Below are positions 1-9,829 of a DNA stretch of 33,165 bases, piece by piece (position 1 is the stretch's first letter; every line of letters begins with the position of its first letter). Under the pieces are notes generated by a model. That model was given only the letters and a program-made list of their open reading frames with translations. It had not been told where the DNA came from and ran no database searches. The stretch is from contig WELB01000267.1 of NCBI GenBank assembly GCA_009602725.1, positions 1 to 33,165 on the forward strand, read 5' to 3'. Source of the DNA: Spirogloea muscicola (taxonomy: Eukaryota; Streptophyta; Zygnematophyceae; Spirogloeales; Spirogloeaceae). The translations under genes and the position numbers were made by a program.

Positions 1-49
1 ACCCTAAACCCTAAACCCTACACCCTACACCCTAAATCCTACACCCTAA
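1..49. repeat. Telomere repeat, plant type (CCCTAAA)
   Basis: The first 49 bases are seven heptamer units: three exact CCCTAAA, variants CCCTACA and TCCTACA, and a final CCCTAA. The C-rich strand reads 5' to 3' from position 1, the orientation expected at a left chromosome end. The unit is the Arabidopsis-type TTTAGGG repeat used by land plants and many green algae. Only a few units are present, so the assembly probably stops just inside the telomere. Confidence 0.9.
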
Positions 50-125
50 TTCCTTTACCACCCTCAGTCCTAATTCCTCATCCATTAGCTTTAACCCTTA
101 ACCCTATGCCCTGAGACCTGGTCCC
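50..125. repeat. Decayed telomere-like sequence
   Basis: Degenerate CCCTAAN-like heptamers (for example cctcagtcctaattcct, taacccttaaccctatgccct) continue from the telomere and fade by about 125. This is typical of the inner edge of a telomere tract. Confidence 0.7.
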
Positions 126-590
126 TTTACTCAATTAAAAGTTTTTGGATTGCAATCCCCGACCTCTGTCTCCTCAGCACGTGTTTGATTTCAGCCTCAG
201 ACTGTGAACCCTGAGGTCCGCAAATTTTTAGTTGGTTCTTCGTAGCTGAATGTTACTTCACTGTGGTCTTACAAACATGCAAAGTATAAGGCTTTTGGAG
301 CCCATCTTCACATTGTGTGAGCCGTGTGAATCTCACCTTGACCAACGATTTGGAGTGCACTATTTGTGGATTGACCTATTCAAGTACTTAAATTGCAACT
401 GGGACAATTCACACAAGGCTCAAAATGAAGAGTTTGCTACTTCAAGCCGCACCCTGTTTCTTCTGTTACTGTCACAGAAGATTAAGTACTTAGCTCCTCT
501 TCACGTTACGAAGCAAACAGCTTGTGCTGCTAAGGGGGCTCTTTGTGATGAGCAACTAGCACATCAGCCGTTACGCGAATCACGAAACAA
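126..590. other. Short subtelomere, 3' flank of the MTA gene
   Basis: No gene is recognised. The open frame 250-594 on the plus strand resembles nothing I know. The stretch most likely holds the 3' untranslated region of the leftward gene, whose possible poly(A) signal lies at 269-273. No subtelomeric tandem repeat is visible. Confidence 0.5.
269..273 (-). promoter_or_regulatory. Candidate poly(A) signal TGTAA
   Basis: TGTAA on the minus strand, about 320 nt downstream of the MTA stop codon. TGTAA is the usual poly(A) signal of chlorophyte nuclear genes. A 5-mer at this distance is weak evidence. Confidence 0.3.
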
Positions 591-3500
591 TTAAGTATTT
601 TCTGTAATATGAGAATTGGATAGAAGTATTTGTTTGTGGACATCTTTGTCCGCAGCCAACCCAAAGTTGGAACTAAACTGTGAGCCTGTGACCGTGTCTT
701 GCTCATCGCCAACTGAAAGTCTACTGCTGGCACCACCAGTATTGCGGCTAACATGCGAATATGTGCTAGTGCTCGGACTTAAGCTTTCATCGTGATAGGG
801 AGGAGCCTCTCTCAGTTGATCACTGAAGACTTGAGCTTGAGTATCCTCCAACGTGAGGTCCTCAAGCGGCTTCACCGAGACTTCGGGGTAGATGGCCTTG
901 AATCGGTCCCTCATCCCCTTGTCAACAAGCCTCACTCCATCCAGCTGATTACCAAGAGATATCCATCTGCCACTCCGCCAAGACAAGAATATTATATTCA
1001 GATCACTAGAAGTGGGAGTTACCATGGACAGTTTTGGCAGGCCCATACATGAGAACAGTTTTGTCCGCTGTGGAATGCGGGACTTGCAAAGAGAGAATCT
1101 CAATACTACGGAGTGGAATGCCTGGAGAAGGAGCCTGTCAACACACCCAGCATGGGTGTTGTGAGGCCTGGCAAAAATCTCAAGCTTCCTTGTTCTTGGG
1201 CTTATCCTCTCTAGCATGGAGTACATCTGCTCAAAAGTTGGAGTACGAATCCATGCAAGTGAGACAACAGGGTCTGCAGATGACAATTCAGTACTACAGT
1301 AGATACAGCCACAGCTCCTTCCAGTCAAGTGAATGAAGCTTGCTGCTTTGAGATGTGTGCTTAAGCAGAGCACAAGAGCTCATGAGGTCATGACGTCTTT
1401 GCTGTGAGCTTCAATTGTCAATTGTCCGGACACTTCACAATTGCAACCTGAACACCTAGCTGTGCAAGCGACACATGGCCACCCCTCTGCTTCACATGCT
1501 GAGCCTGCACGAGCTGAGACTTAGACTCTGGTAATTTGCCAATTGTAGCAGATAGCGCCACCCCTTCTGATCTATCTGGTGCGTCCTTGTTGAGCCAGAC
1601 AAATAAGAATAATGGTGAGTGTTCCATACCTCGTCTGGCTTACGGCTGGTCTCCCTGACCTCCGCCACAAGCACGTCAGTGTCAATGTTGCGGTTGACCA
1701 CTGGGTCACCTTTCATGCCGACCAGACAGTGCTCCTTTGAGTGGTTCAGCCAATGACCAGTCCTTCCTGTTCTGATGATCCTCTGGAGCTGGTTGGTCTT
1801 GACCCAGATGAGTTCCTCCACGCGGTGATAGCCCCAGAGCTCAAGACTGTGTGCACGAAGTAAAGATGTCACATACACATAAGAGCCTCTTCAAGACCAA
1901 TACAAACATTCACCCTGGATGGTACTTTTGGTACTGCCCTAACAACCTGGAAACTGGGCAGCTTATGGGCTTGAAAAGTGGATGTAGCATCTGAACAGAA
2001 TGTATAGGCAGGCAACGTTTGTCTCCCTCACAAGCAAGAGTCAACAGCATCATCCAACATATTTTGCCGGCTTGGCAGAAGCATAGTGGTTCACTTCGGG
2101 TTGAGATACTTATGGGTGCAACTATTGACAGGTGAGGTATCACAATGCAAGTGCATTTAGTTACTCGGGGCATTGAACACCTGGATCTAGGCTTAATCTT
2201 ACGCAACTCTTACCATTCGCGACCGAGTTCCATTGCCCTCCCCGTGACCCACAGAAAGATAAGTCCATCTGTTTGAAGTACCTGGTAATTCGAGTGAGGA
2301 AGTTCTCTCAGTGGACTTTCTAGAAGTACTTGATTTGGGATGCCCTGCATCATAAGATGTCATCGTCTACAAGACTTTCCAATTACTATGGGAATGTAGG
2401 GAGAAGTGCACATACAGTACCTACCTGATGCAGGCAACATTGACAACAAACATTTGTCAAAGTGTGGAGCCCCAGAGTTGAAGCTTCATATCAGTCCACA
2501 TAAACAAGCACTTCATGCTTACTAGGCAGACATTATATGACAGGCAACACGAGTGTACTCACAGGTATGGGCATGTTCCTCATCTCGTCATCTGTCATGG
2601 TGCCATAGGGCAGCTCCATATGTATGTCCCAAGGTGGGTCCGCCATGATGACCCCGAATTGCCCAAGAACTTCCACCTTGAATGTCCGGATGTCACAGTT
2701 GATCCACTGTGGTTCTCCCAACTCAACTTCAGAGCAGTATTGAGCTCTTTGGTAGTGGCCCAGTATAGCCTCGTGCAATGCATCCCTCCCTGCCTGATTG
2801 TCCAACTCATAATGAACATACTTGCAAGTCTGCATGCACGATAGAAGTAGCTCAATACCTACCGCAGCTTGTAGGCTTGGGTCAAGTTTGGTGTCCTACC
2901 TCTAGAGTGACTTGTCTCCACGCGTTTCTTTGGCTGCCAATGGAAGAGCGACAATCATGCACGCTACTCAACAATGACAGATAGAAAACAATGTGTACCA
3001 CGTTGTTTTAGTAATGCAGGAAATTCCCCACTAGTCAGTATGCTCATTGTCCTCGTCCACACATCTGCATGTTGCTGGCTCGAAGTGGGCATGCTGACAA
3101 CCTTCATGTGGCGGCAAGTATCAAGGAATGAGCAATCCCCAAGGTTGGCATCTGTGTGGGGCGCTATTATCCGTCGGAAATGCACCTTGCGCATCAAAGG
3201 TCGCTCGTCATCTACTGGCTATGATCTTCAGGATAATTTAGCTACTTTTACGCCATTCCCAGTCTTCCACAAGGATATCTCAACAAAGGGTTATCTCTCA
3301 ATGCTTGCACTGCTATATCATACAGCAGCTTGAGGCAGCAGATACCTTTCTGCAGTGGGCATATTGCCCTAGGTGCCGTACACAGTCTTCCTTTGTGAGG
3401 TACGGGCAATACTCTTTTACTATAGAGCCTCCTTTACTTTTGAACTGCACTAACATGCACATGGCGCGTGTCATGAGCAGCGCCGTGAAGAGAGCGGATG

Positions 3501-5429
3501 AGCAGGGCTTAACACACCTGATGTGACCATGTACATAAGCTTAAGAGAGCACAGGAAACAAATTCACTGCCTGCTCAGCTTAATTATGACCTGTTAACTG
3601 TCAAAAGCTGCCGCAAGCAACACAAAGAGCATCTTGATTGAGTTAACTAACTTCTCAAGTGCAATGGTGACACATTATAGGTAGGCACAGTGATTGTCAG
3701 TGGTGCACCTTAGCAGCCACAGCGCTCTCTTTTGCTGTGGGCTTCTGCAGAAGCTCCAAAAGGTCCGTGCCCGTCTTAGTCTTCTGCTCTTCCTTGTACG
3801 ACCTCTTGGACAGCAGCTCCTCTAGTCCCCACTTGCCAGCAGCTCCCTGCACCTTATTTCTGAAGCTGTCCTCCGCTGCCCACATTGATTCTTCAGTCCT
3901 TCCACTGAAAGGGCTCCTTTGTAGTATTCCATGCGCGGAATTCAGGCTCGTCCTTGCATCGCCTGATAAATTCCTGGTATCAGAGTCGAGTCCTGGCCTC
4001 TGGAAGGAGACATTAAGTGCTTCTGGTCCTGGGCTCTGTCAATGCAAGCCCTACACATGGCATGGCTCACCATGATGGAAATTCTGTAATCGCTGACTGA
4101 GACGGCTGTGATCACGTTCTGCAAGACACAACAGGTCTGATGGTTGTAAGCATTAAGGTTGGCACTTGTCTTCTGGCGTTGTTGACCTCTATGGCCATTA
4201 CTAAGGCAGAGCCATCAGTCAAGACCTGGCATACTTCATCTCTGACAGCACTCAAGTGAAGTCATGAATGGAGAAGCTGAAGCTTGCCTAAGACCATAAG
4301 CCGTGGCTTTCCTCCCACAACAAACTCCTCCAACTCCAGGCAAGGCTGTGCTCCTCCTGCCAGCAATCTGTAACCAGGGTGCACGGAATGTTGATGCAAG
4401 TGCGACGAGTACTGATTGACAAATGCCCCATGATGAGCTAAGATAAGGTGGGTACAAGAAAGTGTGTCATGAGTGCCTCTTAGAGAAACCACCAAGCTGG
4501 GTCAGCTGCAACAATGACCTACCATATCACTGACTCTGAAACAGATAAGCACAGTGGAGAATCTGCTCTGAGGTGTGAGCACCTGACCTGACCTGCACAC
4601 ATTGTATGTCGTGCACAGATAACTGGGCCTAAGAATCAAGAGAGCTGCTCTGAACTCTTCCTTGTCCTGATCATGATCAACTCATAAACACCTCTGTTTG
4701 CCAAAGGCCTCAGACTCTTCCGCACACGTGAATGCAGATTTAGCAGCTCTGCACTTGGACGCTTTTGCAGAACATTAAGAGGCCCTAACCTGAGTGCCCT
4801 CTCAACGGCCGCCATCGCAGCAACTTCGTCACCACCAAAGTCGACAAGCACGTGGCTGTTATCCCGCGCCAGCCTGCGGTAGATCCCTGCCGAGTCCACG
4901 GGCCCGCTCAAGCCTGCACAGGCACGTACGAGCCTGCAACTTGAGGCTTGGTCGCACTGACTTCACCATCATCTCATCCACGAAGTGCGAAGTGGTGCGC
5001 AGTCACCAATTCAGGCGCGGCTAGTAGCGACTTGAGCAGCAGCTCTCAGCCTCCGCCAGCTCAGCGGTTGAACAAATCAATGAGGCTGAATCCTGAACAA
5101 GTGAGGCACGTGCTCCTCAAGCAGTCCTCAAGGCAGGGCGGCAGACGGCGGCACTTTGGACCTGGCGATAGCAGGAGCACGGCAATTGCCTGCTCCAGCA
5201 CCTCAGCGGCAACCAGAGCATGCGGCGGTCTCTGGGGGCCCCCGTCGGTTGCTCCACTCCAGCTCCAGCTGCCACCGGGGGGGTTGCCTCTGTCCCGCTT
5301 GCGCTGGGGGCCACCACCGCTGCTCACAGGCGCGACATCCGCAGTCGACGACTCCAGCCAGGACTTGCGGGAGGCGAGGCGCTCCTTCGTGCGGCTGCGC
5401 TGCGCGCGCAGCAGCTCCAGCTCCTCCAT
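591..5429 (-). CDS. MTA: N6-adenosine-methyltransferase catalytic subunit (MTA/METTL3, MT-A70 family)
   Basis: Catalytic subunit of the nuclear m6A writer complex, transferring methyl from SAM to adenosine in mRNA. Hand-built exons: 5429-5162, 4913-4790, 4367-4295, 4118-4071, 3999-3709, 3444-3346, 3185-3102, 2829-2563, 2281-2214, 1846-1630, 1226-1147, 966-591. All junctions agree in phase, giving about 664 residues (Arabidopsis MTA is about 685). Visible landmarks are [14 protein letters not shown] in the N-terminal region, [14 protein letters not shown] and [11 protein letters not shown], two CCCH-like zinc fingers ([11 protein letters not shown], then [20 protein letters not shown]), the catalytic DPPW in [18 protein letters not shown] (2629-2640), and [19 protein letters not shown]. 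The first 90 residues and the 4071-4118 micro-exon are the least certain. After [11 protein letters not shown] there is a Ser-rich tail of roughly 90 residues. The spacing is plant MTA-like rather than METTL14-like, because DPPW is kept. It appears intact. Confidence 0.93.
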
Positions 5430-5640
5430 GCTGCCGCCGGGCCGCCGCCCGGCCCTCTGCCACTCAGCTGCCGCTGCTGCCGCGCATCACTGCACGTGTC
5501 TTCTCCGGCAGCGGGAGCGGATCGGTCTGACCCGGCTCTTGAGGTGCGCGCCGCAGCTTTGCCGCGGGCAAGCCGCGGGCGGCGCCGCACGCCGCGGCGC
5601 CGTCCTCTGCTGCCACCGCCGGCGTTAGAAGTGAGGAGAA
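5430..5640 (-). promoter_or_regulatory. GC-rich 5' flank of the MTA gene
   Basis: About 200 bp of very GC-rich, CpG-rich sequence directly upstream of the MTA start codon, with open frames on both strands that look like composition artefacts. It ends where retrotransposon tail sequence begins at about 5640. It is probably the 5' UTR and core promoter. No specific element is identified. Confidence 0.4.
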
Positions 5641-5845
5641 GGCGCGCGGTGCGCTTGGGAGAAAACGAGAAACAGCTCTTCCAACGTCAGGCAATGGCTG
5701 TGAGAGGCCAGCCCAGAGTTGTGCAGGGGGAATGGGAGGCCAAATCAAGCCGACTGACACGATGCAAACGCGGCTGCGGATATAAAGGGGCCTGTGAAAG
5801 CCAGCCGAGTGCATAGTGGAAAGACTCTGCCAGTAGAAGAGATTG
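5640..5845 (-). mobile_element. Retrotransposon 3'-tail fragments
   Basis: Contains gcgcgcggtgcgcttgg, ggccaaatcaagccgac and caatggctgtgagaggccag. Each recurs elsewhere in the window (15165-15290, 24940-24990, 25415-25440, 32636-32700) as part of the 3' untranslated tail of the same non-LTR element family. There is no coding portion here. Confidence 0.6.
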
Positions 5846-5996
5846 CTAGCCCAGTAGAGGGCGATGGCTGTGATTAGAGGAAGCGCGGCCAGATTGACTG
5901 GTGGCTGGGAAAGGCCAGCCCAAAAGAATGGACGAGGGAGCCTGAGTGCGAACGACTAGGACTAAGACATCAGCCAGGGAACGCTCAGTAACCTCT
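5846..5996 (-). mobile_element. Retrotransposon 3' end (stop codon plus type-D tail)
   Basis: Read on the minus strand it starts with the RGY-stop remnant at 5996, then a tail ending in a GGGCTGGCC...CCAGCC hairpin and ACCAGTCAATCTGGCCGCGC. That terminus matches the tail of the longest element (23515-23568). It lies head to head with the plus-strand tail that begins at 5997. Confidence 0.65.
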
Positions 5997-6132
5997 AGGT
6001 GTCGTCCCTCTGCACCATCTTGCACTTTGTAGTGTAGTCCTTTTTCATCACCTCCTTCTTTGGCTTTGAACATTGTCCATTCTTTTTGGGTTGGCTTTGC
6101 CAGCCCCTCTTCTCAATGGGCGAGCACCTTCT
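5997..6132 (+). mobile_element. Retrotransposon 3' tail, type A
   Basis: Untranslated tail with ctgcaccatcttgcactttg, then tttgaacattgtccattc, the hairpin GGTTGGCTTTGCCAGCC, and the terminus ctcttctcaatgggcgagca. The same order occurs on the minus strand at 6986-7125. Confidence 0.7.
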
Positions 6133-6180
6133 TCTAGCAGTGACCACCTTCTCCCCCGCAGTGACCACCTCCTCCCGGCC

Positions 6181-6577
6181 GCAATCGACACTTTCGGCTG
6201 CTTGGGTCCTCGCTTTCATACCCTACTCGAGAACATAGCGAGTCTGGGATATGCACGACGCGAGGATATGCTCCCAGCCCAGATGGGTATGCCGGCAGCC
6301 TATCTGTCATTTCTGCGACGTCGAGTGTCAACCTGTCTGCAACGAGCTCAGGCGTATGCTCTGCATCAGAAAGCTGGTCGAGCCTTAGCTGCTGGCACAA
6401 GAGCTAGTCAATTGCCGTCCGGTATTCGAGCGTCAGCTAGCGACCTCTATGTGCTGACTCGTGGTTACTGAGCGGGTCAGCTTAGCAGCAGGTGACGTAC
6501 ATTTGTCCAATGTGCTTGCCTTTGTACTTGGCCACACATGGCCTCCCCATCTCTTAATATACACGCATTTTCCTTCT
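6181..6577 (+). mobile_element. Retrotransposon C-terminal fragment plus type-F tail
   Basis: An open stretch (6181-6471) matches the last roughly 95 residues of the longer element: AAIDTFGCLGP aligns with LAVDVHGAFGT, CLQRAQAYALHQKAGRAL with SLQRSLAFAVHLRAGRAL, and it ends SDLYVLTRGY-stop. The tail that follows contains tgtgcttgcctttgtacttg and ggccacacatggcc and ends near acacgcattttcc. It is 5'-truncated with no RT domain. The same subfamily recurs on the minus strand at 7312-7720 and 8331-8640. Confidence 0.75.
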
Positions 6578-6730
6578 AGACAGGAGATGCAGGTCCGAGA
6601 AGCTAGCTGGCGGAAAGACGTCGCCCCGACGAAAGCCGGAGGCCGCCGCCAAAGCACGGCCTGCGCGCAAGTGAGCCGCGAAGGCGAGGGACCGCTGCAT
6701 CGAGACGGCCAAACGCATACGGAAAACCTG
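6577..6730 (-). mobile_element. Retrotransposon C-terminal coding fragment
   Basis: On the minus strand it encodes QVFRMRLAVSMQRSLAFA, HLRAGRALAAASGFRRGD and FSDLHLLSR, close to the C-terminus of the long element at 23260-23441. The tail is replaced immediately by the end of the oppositely oriented element at 6577, an insertion junction. Confidence 0.75.
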
Positions 6731-6861
6731 AGCGTGTGATTGGCAGCCAGAAAGAGAATGACAAAAGTGCAGAACTTTCTGGGATTGGACGGCTGTTTCC
6801 TGGCCCCTTGGAACTTGGTCCATTCTTTTGCTGGGCTGGTCAATCATAGCCATCGCCCTCT
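6731..6861 (+). mobile_element. Mixed retrotransposon tail sequence
   Basis: Contains gggctggtcaatcatagccatcgccctctact, a plus-strand version of the ggcgatggctgtga type-E tail seen on the minus strand at 5850, 14600 and 14931. No coding remnant was recognised in 6731-6820. Confidence 0.45.
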
Positions 6862-6866
6862 ACTTG

Positions 6867-7045
6867 TCCACTCTTTTTGGGTTGGCTTTGCCAGCCCCTC
6901 TTCTCAATGGGCGGGCACTTTCTTTCTACTGAGAATAAGTGGCTCTTCCAATGGGGGCAAGGGCTGTGAAAGAGAAGGAAAGAAAGAAGAAAGTGCCCGC
7001 CCATTGAGAAGAGGGGCTGGCAAAGCCAACCGAAAAAGAATGGAC
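6867..7045. repeat. Long inverted repeat: two tail-to-tail type-A retrotransposon tails
   Basis: The left arm (6867-6925) and right arm (6986-7045) are reverse complements over about 60 bases with about two mismatches, around a loop of about 60 bases. Both arms carry the same unusual variant gggcgggcac, where most copies have gggcgagcac. This suggests one arm was copied from the other, or both from one source. The right arm is the tail of a minus-strand element whose coding end lies at 7126-7215. Confidence 0.8.
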
Positions 7046-7215
7046 AACGTTCAAAGCCAAAGAAAGAAGTGCCGAAAAAGGACTACTCTACAAAGTGCAA
7101 GACGGTGCAGAGGGAGATGCAGATGGATGCTCAGTATCCACGTGTGAGCAACAGCAGATCAGATAACTCGGGGCAGGAAAAGCGGCACTCTGCAGAGACC
7201 CGGAAGCAGCAGCCA
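6986..7215 (-). mobile_element. Retrotransposon 3' end, coding remnant plus complete type-A tail
   Basis: On the minus strand the coding remnant ends LLLLTRGY-stop near 7126. It is followed by gcaccgtcttgcactttgta, tttgaacgttgtccattc, the GGTTGGC-GCCAGCC hairpin and the gggcgggcactttcttc terminus. Confidence 0.75.
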
Positions 7216-7311
7216 TAGCTGGGGAAAGGGCTCGCCCATTGAGGATAGGGGCTGGAAAAGAAGAAAGCGCGGCCAGATTGATTTGGAAAAGGAGCTCGCC
7301 CTTGAAAAGAG
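7216..7311 (-). mobile_element. Fragments of type-B and type-D tails
   Basis: Two partial minus-strand tail termini lie back to back: gctcgcccattgaggatagg (type B) at 7230-7249 and aagcgcggccagattg (type D) at 7264-7280. Both have lost their hairpin partner. Confidence 0.5.
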
Positions 7312-7720
7312 AAGATTTCGTGTATAAGAAACAAATGTAGGCCAAATGGCCAAGTACAAAGGCAAGCACATCTAAAGATCTACATAACCTAGCAGATTGA
7401 CCCGCTCAATAATGACGGGTCAAAACATACAGGTCACTAGTCGATGCATGACTACTAGATGCCAGAAACGGAGCCCTTCTGCCACCAACTAGAGCTCGCC
7501 CAGCTTTCTGATGCAAGGCACTAGCCTGAGCACGCTGCAAACAGGCCGAAACTCGTCGTCGCAAGAGCGACAGATGTGCAGCTGGCAAGCCCATCTCAGC
7601 CGGAAACACATCTGCACGTCGAGTGTAGCCTAGATTGGCAATGTTTTGAAGCAGTGTGGAAACGAGGACCCAGACAGCCATAGATGTCGATTGCCGCTGG
7701 CAGGAGCTGACCGCATTGGG
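7312..7720 (-). mobile_element. Retrotransposon fragment, F subfamily (copy 1 of a near-identical pair)
   Basis: The minus-strand coding end reads CLQRAQASALHQKAGRAL then TSDLYVLTRHY-stop at 7406, with frame breaks upstream. The tail (7312-7405) contains gtacttggccatttggccta and ends at tatacacg. The sequence from 7312 to about 7600 matches 8333-8625 almost base for base in the same orientation, with a few indels. Confidence 0.75.
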
Positions 7721-7811
7721 GGTAATCGGAGTAGTGCCGCAGTTTTCTTTGTTCTGCACCGCCCACTGCATGCCCAGCGATGTGTGTCGATGCTGGGCCC
7801 TTATATGCCTA
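7721..7811. other. Unassigned sequence between retrotransposon fragments
   Basis: No gene is recognised. It may be older, unrecognisable element sequence. Confidence 0.3.
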
Positions 7812-8070
7812 GATAAGAGGGGCTGGCAGAAGCCAGCCAAAAAAGAATGGACAAAATCCAAAGAGCCACAACTGGTGCCGAAACACACAGCTAGGCATCT
7901 AGACAACTAGACACGACAGAACCACAAGGACGCTCAATACCCGCGGGTGAGCAACATCAGGTCAGAGTAGCTCGAAGCTGGAAAAGATGCAGACAGACGA
8001 GACCCGGAAGCAGCAACGATAGCACGGCCCGCGCGCGAGTGGACAGCATGAGCGAGGGAGCGTTGAATCC
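7812..8070 (-). mobile_element. Retrotransposon 3' end with type-A-like tail
   Basis: The coding end on the minus strand (about 8070-7938) reads AGRAIVAASGSRLSASFP then SYSDLMLLTRGY-stop. The tail runs down to the GGCTGGC-GCCAGCC hairpin at 7815-7835. Confidence 0.75.
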
Positions 8071-8197
8071 GTAGCTGCTTTGTTTCTGTGTCTGCTTGAT
8101 TTTCTTAGCGCTTCCCCTGGCCCCCTTCTCGTACTCTGTTCACTCTTTTTTGGGCTGGCTTTTCCAGCCCCTATCCTCAATGGCGAGCACTTTCTTC
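8071..8197 (+). mobile_element. Retrotransposon 3' tail, type B
   Basis: gtagctgctttgtttctg, cgcttcccctggccccctt, ctcgtactctgttca, the hairpin GGGCTGGCTTTTCCAGCCC, then the gcgagcactttcttc terminus at 8197. It forms the left arm of the inverted repeat 8108-8333. Confidence 0.75.
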
Positions 8198-8333
8198 CGT
8201 TGAAGGGACACGGAGAGCCGCACCCGGAAGACCTGGGCCAGGGAGCCGGCCGCGCTGAAGAAAGTGCTCGCCCATTGTGGATAGGGGCTGGAAAAGCCAG
8301 CCTGAACGAAGTACGAGAAGGGGGCCAGGAAAA
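8108..8333. repeat. Long inverted repeat: two tail-to-tail type-B retrotransposon tails
   Basis: The left arm (about 8117-8197, plus) and right arm (8257-8324, minus) end on the same terminus (actttcttc) and face each other across a 59-base loop. The loop (8198-8256) is not random. On the minus strand it encodes AAGSLAQVFRVRLSVSLQ, a fragment of the element's own C-terminal coding region. Confidence 0.8.
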
Positions 8334-8640
8334 ATTCCGTGTATAAGAAACAAATGTAGGCCAAATGGCCAAGTACAAAGGCAAGCGCATCTAAAGATCT
8401 AAACGACCTACAGCAGATTGACCCGCTCAATTACCACGGATCAAAACATGAAGTTACTAATCAATGCATGAACTAGATGCCAGAAACGGAGCCCTTCAGC
8501 CACCAACTAGAGCTCGCCCAGCTTTCTGGTGCAAGGCACTAGCCTGAGCACGCTGCAAACAGGCCGAAACTCGTCGTCGCAAGAGCGACAGATGTGCAGC
8601 TGGCAAGCCCATCTCAGCCGGAAACCTCTACTGGCTACGC
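8331..8640 (-). mobile_element. Retrotransposon fragment, F subfamily (copy 2)
   Basis: Same orientation and nearly the same sequence as 7312-7620, including the tail motif gtaggccaaatggccaagta and the remnant of CLQRAQASALHQKAGRAL. The pair is about 1,020 bases apart. The final residues are more decayed than in copy 1. Confidence 0.75.
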
Positions 8641-8789
8641 CCTCTTAGAACCCCGTGTCAGCACGGAAGGATAGGAAATCAGATGAATGGAGAGGAGGAA
8701 GAGGAATCCGGGTGCAGCAAAGGCACGACCGGCTTGGCAAAGTGGAGCGTCCTTAAGTGGTGGAGGACCTGAGTAACCAAGTTCTTAGG
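8641..8789. other. Unassigned sequence
   Basis: No gene is recognised. Purine-rich segments (gaatggagaggaggaagagg) are present. The part from about 8750 resembles the F-type tail (caagttcttaggcaagcacg). Confidence 0.3.
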
Positions 8790-9480
8790 CAAGCACGTCG
8801 ACAGATGTTCATCACCTGCTGCAAAGCTGACCCCGCTCAGTAACCACGAGTCAGGACGTAGAGGTTGCTTACGATGCCCAAATGATGCCCAAATACTGGA
8901 CGGTAAATTCCAAGCCCTTTCGCCACCAGCTCGACCAGCTTTCTGGTGCACGGGCAGTGCAAGGCAAGCGATTGGTCTCGCTGGAGAGTCATGGAGCGAT
9001 GCATGCGGTAGCAGGACACAAAGCCCAAAGGCCCCGAGCTTCCAGGGGGTGCTGCACTTTGCTCACGGCGCCGCTGGTCAGCGTGACAGGCCAGCAGTGG
9101 CAGGCCAGCAGCAGAGGTCACGATGACAACCGACTCCCGTAACATCCATCGATGTTCATGGCCAGCGGGTAGAAGGTATCCCCAGCAAGGTGGCCCTTGT
9201 ACTTAACAAAAGTTAACTTCTCGGACACCTTCACAGAATAGCCGGCTTCAGAAGTGACGTGGCCCTTCTTGCAAAAGCTGTTTCTAAGGACGACAATTAT
9301 GAGAAACCTCTTGTTACCTCTCAAGGCCATTTGGCCTTCGTTTGTTTCAATTACACGAATGTTCCCCAAGACGCCCACCACATCAATACGCCTTGCTCGA
9401 GAAATTCGGTGCAAGCTTGTACAGGCATCAAGCTGATAAATCAAGCAGAGGAAGCAGAGATAGCAGCTCCTCCACAGGAA
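8790..9480 (-). pseudogene. Decayed retrotransposon C-terminal region including endonuclease-like part
   Basis: Read on the minus strand, RARRIDVVGVLG, EAGYSVKVSEKL, YKGHLAGDTFYPLAMNID and SNLYVLTRGY-stop align in order with RRADLVASALGG, EAGYAVRLAAGAKE, YADHPEGDEFVPLAVDV and SDLHLLTRGY of the long element at 22950-23441. There is at least one frameshift near 9140. It extends further upstream than most fragments but lacks any RT part. Confidence 0.7.
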
Positions 9481-9547
9481 TGAACAGAGTTCAATGCGGC
9501 TGCTGATACAAGCGGCATGAAAGCCAGCCAGGTGCATACAGAGGGCT

Positions 9548-9798
9548 TTCATAGGGGCGATGCACCTTCGTGCCGGCAGAGCCCTCGCTGCTGCCTCTGG
9601 CTCTGGCCAGGGGACCCACTTCAACGAGCCTAGCATCTCCGACCTGCGGCTGCTTAGCAGAGGTTACTGAGTGATTCGTAGCTGCTTTGTTTCTGTTTCT
9701 TAGCGCTTCCCCTGGCCCCCTTCTCGTACTCTATTCATTCTTTTTCGGGCTGGTTTTTCCAGCCCCTATTCTCAATGGGCGAGCACTTTCTTCTTGTC
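9548..9798 (+). mobile_element. Retrotransposon 3' end with type-B tail
   Basis: The coding end HLRAGRALAAASGSGQGT and ISDLRLLSRGY-stop (stop at 9668) is followed by a complete type-B tail: cgcttcccctggcccccttc, the hairpin GGGCTGGTTTTTCCAGCCC and the gggcgagcactttcttc terminus. It is nearly the same as 26045-26265. Confidence 0.8.
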
Positions 9799-9829
9799 TT
9801 TCATGGACATATTCGCGGAGTGGTGGCAC

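Noticed and set aside
250-594. Plus-strand gene beside the telomere
   Set aside because: There is no similarity to anything known, and it overlaps the 3' flank of MTA on the other strand.
5061-5640. Many long overlapping open frames on both strands in GC-rich sequence
   Set aside because: Only the minus frame beginning at 5429 continues in phase into the MTA exons. The others are composition effects with no recognisable domains.
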